Positions 53,001 to 59,627 of a stretch of DNA of 64,000 bases are shown piece after piece. Within the stretch, counting starts at the first letter, position 1. Every line of letters starts with the position of its first letter. Source of the stretch: Rana temporaria (Eukaryota; Chordata; Amphibia; Anura; Ranidae); NCBI RefSeq assembly GCF_905171775.1, contig NC_053500.1:123093241-123157240 (forward strand), written 5' to 3'. Under the pieces are notes generated by a model. The model searched no databases, had not been told where the DNA came from, and saw only the letters and a list, made by a program, of their open reading frames with translations. The position numbers and the translations under genes were made by a program.

Positions 53001-56000
53001 TTTTACATGGACCAAGTTGCCAAGATCTGCCATAGCCATTACAATGGAAGCTTTGCTTTACCTGCTGTAATTTTATTTTTTATTTTTTTTAAATTACACT
53101 GAAATTATTGTAAAACAATTGAGAATCTGTGGCAAGACTTAAAAATTGCTGTTCACAAACGCTCTGCATCCAATCTGACAGAACTTGAGCTATTTTGCCA
53201 AGAAGAATGCAGCTCTAATTGCAACAAAGTATGAACACTTTTTACATAATTATTTGTAAAAAAAATTGAAAACTATTTATCATTTTACTTCCATTTCACA
53301 ATTATGTGCTTCTTTGTGTTGGTCTATCACATGAAATCCCAATTTATCCTATTTACGTTTTTGGTTGAAACATGACTAAATATCAAGGGGTATGAATACT
53401 TTTTCAAGACACTGTATACTGTATATATAATGTATTGGGCCGCCTGCTTTTACACACTCATAAACTTTAAAGGAGTTGTAAAGGCAGATTTGTTTTTGTC
53501 TTAATGCCTTATGCATTAAGATAAAAAAAACTTCTGTGTGTAGCAACCTCCCCAGCACCCCCCAATTACTTACCTGAGCCCTCTCTTTTTCCAGTGATGT
53601 CCATGAGTGTGTAAGCTGTCCGGGACACTCCATTGGCTTCCGTGGCTCTCAATCAAAGCTCGTCAGCCAATCAGGGGAGAGAGGGGATGGGCCGGGTCGG
53701 GGGTCCATGTCTGAATGGACACACGGAGCTCTGACTCTGCTCTGGTGCCCCCATAGGAATCTGCTGGCTGAGGGGGCACCCGATAGGAAGGAAAAGCCAG
53801 GAGCAGCAAAGAGGAACCCGAGAAGAGGAGGATCCGGGCTGATCTTTTAAAACAAGACTTTACAATCACTTTAATGGCATCCTAGTCTAAAGCCTCCTAC
53901 ACACGATCCGAATGTTGACAGGGGATTGTCTGTTGATAGACTGTTGTTCTAAAATCTGACTGTTAGTACGCTCCTTTTGACAATTGTTGTCTAACTTTTG
54001 GCCAACAAATGTTGGATGACATGCTAGTAAATTTTTGGCGGACAAAAGTTAGCTGTCGGATTTTCTGATGGTCAGTACACAAGTTCGTCACACAAAAGTA
54101 CAAACACGCATGCTCGAAATCAATGCTCACCAAACACGAAATTAGAAGAAGGGGCCAAAAGGGTGGCGCCTTAAGAGCTGAAATTCCTCGTAGTACGTCA
54201 CTATGTTCGTGTTTGTTGGCCGTTAGTATGCAAGTCAAGACCCAGGCACATGCCCTGAAGACAAAAAAGTCGAACGTTTGGTTGGCCAACAATTGGATCG
54301 TATGTACGAGGCTTTAGTCTGCAGGGTTCAATATTGAGTTGGCCCACCCTTTGCAGCTATAACAGCTTCAGCTTTTCTGGGAAGACTGTCCAATAGATTT
54401 AGGAGTGTGTCTATGGGAATGTTTGACCATTCTTCCAGAAGTGCATTTGTGAGGTCAGGCACTGATGTGGAAGAGAAGGCCTGGCTCTCAGTCTCAACTC
54501 TAACGGACCTACGGACTAAAGTCCCATACACACGGTCGGACTTTCGGCCAACAAACTTCAAAATCAACACGTTTTCACATTTGTCCGATCGTGTGTACGC
54601 TCCATCGGACCAACTTTTTTGGGTTTCATCGGACAAAAAGTTTGGTCTGCAAACGGACAAACTTTACGACAACAAAAGTCCGATGGTGCCTAGTCCGACC
54701 GTGTGTACAGCAAGCCATCGGACTTTTGTCCGAAGTACAAACACGCATGCTCAGAACCAATGTTAAAATCAACCAACAATAGCAGAAGTTAACCAAAGGG
54801 TGGCGATAAAGAGCAGAAAAGAAAAACCACGTGATGTTGGTAAAGTTTTAGAAAAGCTTGCAGAAAAGTCAGAGCGTGTGTATGCTATGGGTGTGACTGG
54901 ACAAATCACTTCGGACAAAAATCCAAGGGAAAGTTTGTCGGATTTCCGACCGTGTGTACGAGGCTTAAGACTGGGATGCCATAAAAGTTCATGTGCTTGT
55001 AAAGGCAGGCGTCCCAAATACTCTGGGCAATATAGTGTGTATGTATATATATATATATATATATATATAAAGAGAGAGAGAGCGAGAGAGCGTTCCCTTC
55101 AAATATTGGTTGCCACTTTCTTGGCACGTTCATGTTGTCTTTCCTCCAGGGTGTTTTCTCAGCATTCTGTCAATCTTCTCACTCTAAAGTTCAGTAGGTG
55201 AAAGATCAAGATGCAGTAAAACTTGCCATGATCTTGCCTTTAGTCACCCTGCCTTTCTTCTGTAGATACATCTAACACTTCTGTTCTGTTCCATGTCCTA
55301 CTGGAATATAATGTGAGCCTGCGGGAAGTGTGCAGTGTAGAAGATCATGTTTTCTTCAGTAACACATCTATCAGGCGTAACCAGTATGCTCCAAAGCTGT
55401 GTCCACACATCACACATTGCTTTATCTCTTTTTTTCTAACATATAGTATTTTTATTTGCTATAAGTATCTACTAGCTTTTTCCTCTGTTTTAGTAATTGC
55501 ATTGCCTTTATTATTCCTTCTTTTATTTTTTTCATACTGTCTTGGAAATCTTTTTTATTCAGCCCTAAAATGCAGCATAAAAGATGAATTTAGCAACTTT
55601 TTCACTTTTAGATAAAATAGTGTGGATCTTTGGCAGAATGTATTGCTACCTGTGGGGCTTATTTACTAAAGGCAAAGGGCCAGATTCACAGAAAAAGTAC
55701 GCCGGAGTATCTGCGTGAAATTTAAATTTCACGTCGTTTGCGTAAGTGATTCGTCCTTGCGACGTCATTTGCCGCAATGCACGTCGGGAAAGTTTCCCGA
55801 CGGAGCATGCGCTGTACGCTCGGCGCGGGAGCGCGCCTAATTTAAATGATTCCCGCCTCCGGCGGGATCATTTACATTGCGCGCGCTTACGCCGGGCAAT
55901 TTTGCCGGCGCGCCCTCGCAATTTACGGAGCTACTGCTCCGTGAATCGAGGGCAGCGCAAAATATTTGCGGGGGCGCAGGGCAAAATCGTTGCCCTGCTC

Positions 56001-59000
56001 CCCCGCAAATATCGCGCAAATGTACCTGAATCTGGGCCATAGACTTTATTATCTTCAGTTTTCTCCCAATGTCTCTTCATTACCTTTTGTATTTTACTAG
56101 TATTGTACTTTTGTTTTCACTTACTATTTGTGATCACTCACGTTATATGAACTTATTTTTTCTGTTTCAAATATTTTATTAAATTTTATAATTATCAAAA
56201 AAATTCCATTAACAGAGCTTATAAATAATATAATAGAAATAGATATTCCATTAACAGAACATGTACAATAGTATAGTAGAAAAAGGCGTAATCATTCAGG
56301 ACAGTACCGTATTTATCGCGGTATAACGCGCTCCCGCGTATACCACGCACCCTTAAAGTTGCCCCCGAAATTCCTGTAAAAAAAAATGTTATATGATTTT
56401 ATTACTTACAGTTTTGGTGTCTTCCCAGCGTCCATCGACCGGTCCGGCGTCCGTCTGCGGCCTCGGTGGTGTCCTCCCGGCTTCTCCAGCGCGCGCCTCA
56501 AGTCGAGTCCCCGCTTCCCGCGCTCAGTTCGAACGCCTCCGCCGACATATACCGAGTGCAGTACACTCGCGTACATCCGGAAAGGCTCGGCTTCACTCGC
56601 GCTCACGCTCTGTGATGTTTATGCGTGAGCACGAGCGAAGCCGAGCCTAGCCGAATGTACCCGAGTGTACTGCACTCTGTATATGTCGGCGCAGGATTTC
56701 AAACTGAGCGCGGGAAGCGGCTATCGGCATATATCGCGCACCCACGATTTTCCCCTTATTTTAAGGGGAAAAAAGTGTGCGATATACGCCGATAAATACT
56801 GGAAATTAAAATGGAAATAGATATCCTAGCGGATTGTAGGATAAGATTATGTAACAGGAAGTGTCATAATCATAGCTTCATGGCAGCTATTTGATGACAA
56901 GTAAGAGAGAAATTAAGTTGATTGAAATAATATAATTATGTCATCTATGAAGAGAATAGAATTGAATGAACCTATAAACAAATATAAAGTTAATGTGTTG
57001 TATAATATCTGGGGTAATAAATTAGGCTAAACCAGGTGTACAACGTATTTTTTATATAATTTTCTGCACTATAGAGATATTGATAGTTTTTGTTGCAGCT
57101 GTATATGTATGTTTCAACTCTAGCGCGGTATAAATTTACATTTACCACCACCACCAGCGTGAACCATTGATACAAGGCAGGATGGATCCATGCTTTTTTG
57201 TTGTTTATGCCAAATTCTGACCCTACAATCTGAATGTCTCAGCTGAAATCGAGACTCATCAGACCAGGCAACGTTTTTCCAATCATCTATTGTCCAATTT
57301 TGGTGAGCCTGTGCAAATTGTAGCCTCAATTTCCTGTTCTTAACTGGCAGGAGTGGCACCTGGTGTGTGTTCAGAGGTGGTATTCTGCATACCTTGGTTG
57401 TAACGAGTGGTCATTTAACCACTTGCCGCCCGCCAATGACAAATTGACGTCGGCAAAGTGGTTGTAGAATCCTGACCGGACGTCATATGACGTCCTCAGG
57501 ATTCTCAGCCGCTGCGCGCCCCCGGGGGCGCGCATCGCGGCGATCGTTGTTGCGGGGTGTCAGTCTGACACCCCGCAACACCGATCTCGGTAAAGAGTCT
57601 CTCACGGAGACTCTTTACCACGTGATCAGCCGTGTCCAACCACGGCTGATCACGATGTAAACAGGAAGAGCCGCCGACGGCTCTTCCTCACTCGCGTCTG
57701 ACAGACGCGAGTAGAGGAGAGCAGACCGGCGGCTCTCCTGACAGGGGGGGTTCGCGCTGATTGTTTATCAGCGCAGCCCCCCCTCGGATCGCCACATGGA
57801 CCACCAGGGAAGCCCACCCTGGACCACCAGGGAAGCGGGCAAAAAAAATAAAAAAGTCTAAAAAAAAAAAAAGTCTTGGAAAAAAAAAAAAAAAAGTCTG
57901 AAAAAAAAAGCAATAAAAAAAGATGCCAATCAGTGCCCACAAATGGGCACTGATTGGCAACATGTGTAAATCAGTGCCGCCCCACAGTGTCCATCAGTGC
58001 CACACCACAGTGTCCATCAGTGCCACCCCACAGTGTCCATCAGTGCCACCCCACAGTGCCCATCCATGCCCAGTGCCCACCTATCAGTGCCCATCTGTGC
58101 CACCCATAATTATCCATCAGTGCCGCCCATGAGTGCCCATCTGTGCCACCTACGAGTGCCCAGTGCCGCCCATGAGTGCCCATCAGTGCCGCCCATGTGT
58201 GCCCATGAGTGCCGCCCATGTGTGCCCATCAGTGCCGCCCATGTGTGCCCATCAGTGCCGCCTATGTGTGCCCATCAGTGCCGCCTATGTGTGCCCATCA
58301 GTGCCGCCTATGTGTGCCCATCAGTGCCGCATACCAGCGCCGCCAATCAGTGCCACCTCATCTGTGCCCGTCAGTACTACCTCATCGGTGCCCATCAGTG
58401 CCGCCATATCAGTGCCCGTAATTGAAAGAGAAATCTTACTTATTTACAAAAAAATTAACAGAAAAAAATAAAAATTAAATTTTTTTTCAAAATTTTCAGT
58501 CTTTTTTTAGTTGTTGCGCAAAAAAAAAAAATCGCAGAGGTGATCAAATACCACCAAAAGAAAGCTCTATTTGTGGGAAAAAAAGGACGCCAATTTTGTT
58601 TGGGTACAGTGTAGCACGACCGCGCAATTGCCATTCAAAGTGCGACAGTGCTGAAAGCTGAAAATTGGCTTGGGCAGGAAGGTGCGTAGGTGCCCTGTAT
58701 GGAAGTGGTTAAGTTACTGTTGCCTTTCTATCATCTCAAACCAGTCTGCCCATTCTCCTCTGACCAATGCTGTATCCTGGCCTAGGCCAACAAGGCCCAG
58801 GCCTAGGGCAGCACTTTGCAGGGGGGCAGCACGGACAGTGTCCCCACCGGCATGCGCTACACTGTTGGGCAAATTAGTTTAGCGCCCCCATAAATCGGCC
58901 ACACTGCTTCCAGTATGTGGGCGGTTGGCATTCTGCATCTGTGGGGGGGGGGGGGCGTAGATTCAAATTTTTTACCATCCCTGTCCCATTGCAGAGATTT

Positions 59001-59577
59001 CCCTTCACATCCTGTCCCATAGCCAAACAGGAAGTGAGAGAAAATCTATGCAAATTAAGGAAATCCATTGCCCCCCCGCGCCCCCAGGCCATCAGAACTA
59101 GTGTCCCCACTTGAAAATTTCAGGGTGGGTCTTAAACCGCAAGGGGTGTGGCCTTGACAGGAAGGGGTGGGTCATATTTCAATTAGGGGGTGCACCAGTT
59201 TAGTCAGGCCTAGGGCAGCACAAAACCTAAATACACCCCTGCCTCTGACATCAACAAGGCATTTTTCTCCACACAGCTGCCACTCGCTGGATATTTTCTC
59301 TTTTTCGGGTCATTCTCTGTAAACCAGAGAGATGGTTGTGTGTGAAAATCCCAGTAAATTACCAGCCAGTCTGGCACCAACAACAACCATGCCACGTTCA
59401 AAGTAACTTAAATCCCCTTTTCTTCCCTATTCTGATGCTCAGTTTGAACTTCAGAAAGTCATCTTCACCATGTCTAGATACCTAAATGCATTTAGTTACT
59501 GCCATGTAATTGACTGAGTAGTAATTTGTGTTACAAAGTAATTGCACAGGTGTACCTATATAAAGTGGCCGGTAAGC

Positions 59578-59627
<50 letters not shown>

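Larger units (their letters stand above)
57135..59577 (-). pseudogene. Tc1-type transposon with transposase fragment, two nested insertions
   Basis: Minus-strand frame 57359-57120 reads PLLPVKNRKLRLQFAQAHQN, then WTIDDWKNVAWSDESRFQL and SMDPSCLVSMVHAGGGG; WSDES holds the first catalytic Asp of Tc1 transposases. The terminus ACCTATATAAAGTGGCCGGT (about 59553) is beside a TA tract. Segments 57360-57414, 58713-58764 and 59242-59577 are one element split by insertions at 57415-58712 and 58765-59241. Internal deletions and a missing far end make it non-functional. Confidence 0.8.

Noticed and set aside
55313..55615. 100-residue hydrophobic ORF
   Set aside because: T-rich intron sequence, no splice signals or recognisable family.
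57997..58471. 142- and 112-residue Cys/Pro-rich ORFs
   Set aside because: Translation of a 23-bp tandem repeat read in several frames; no gene context.
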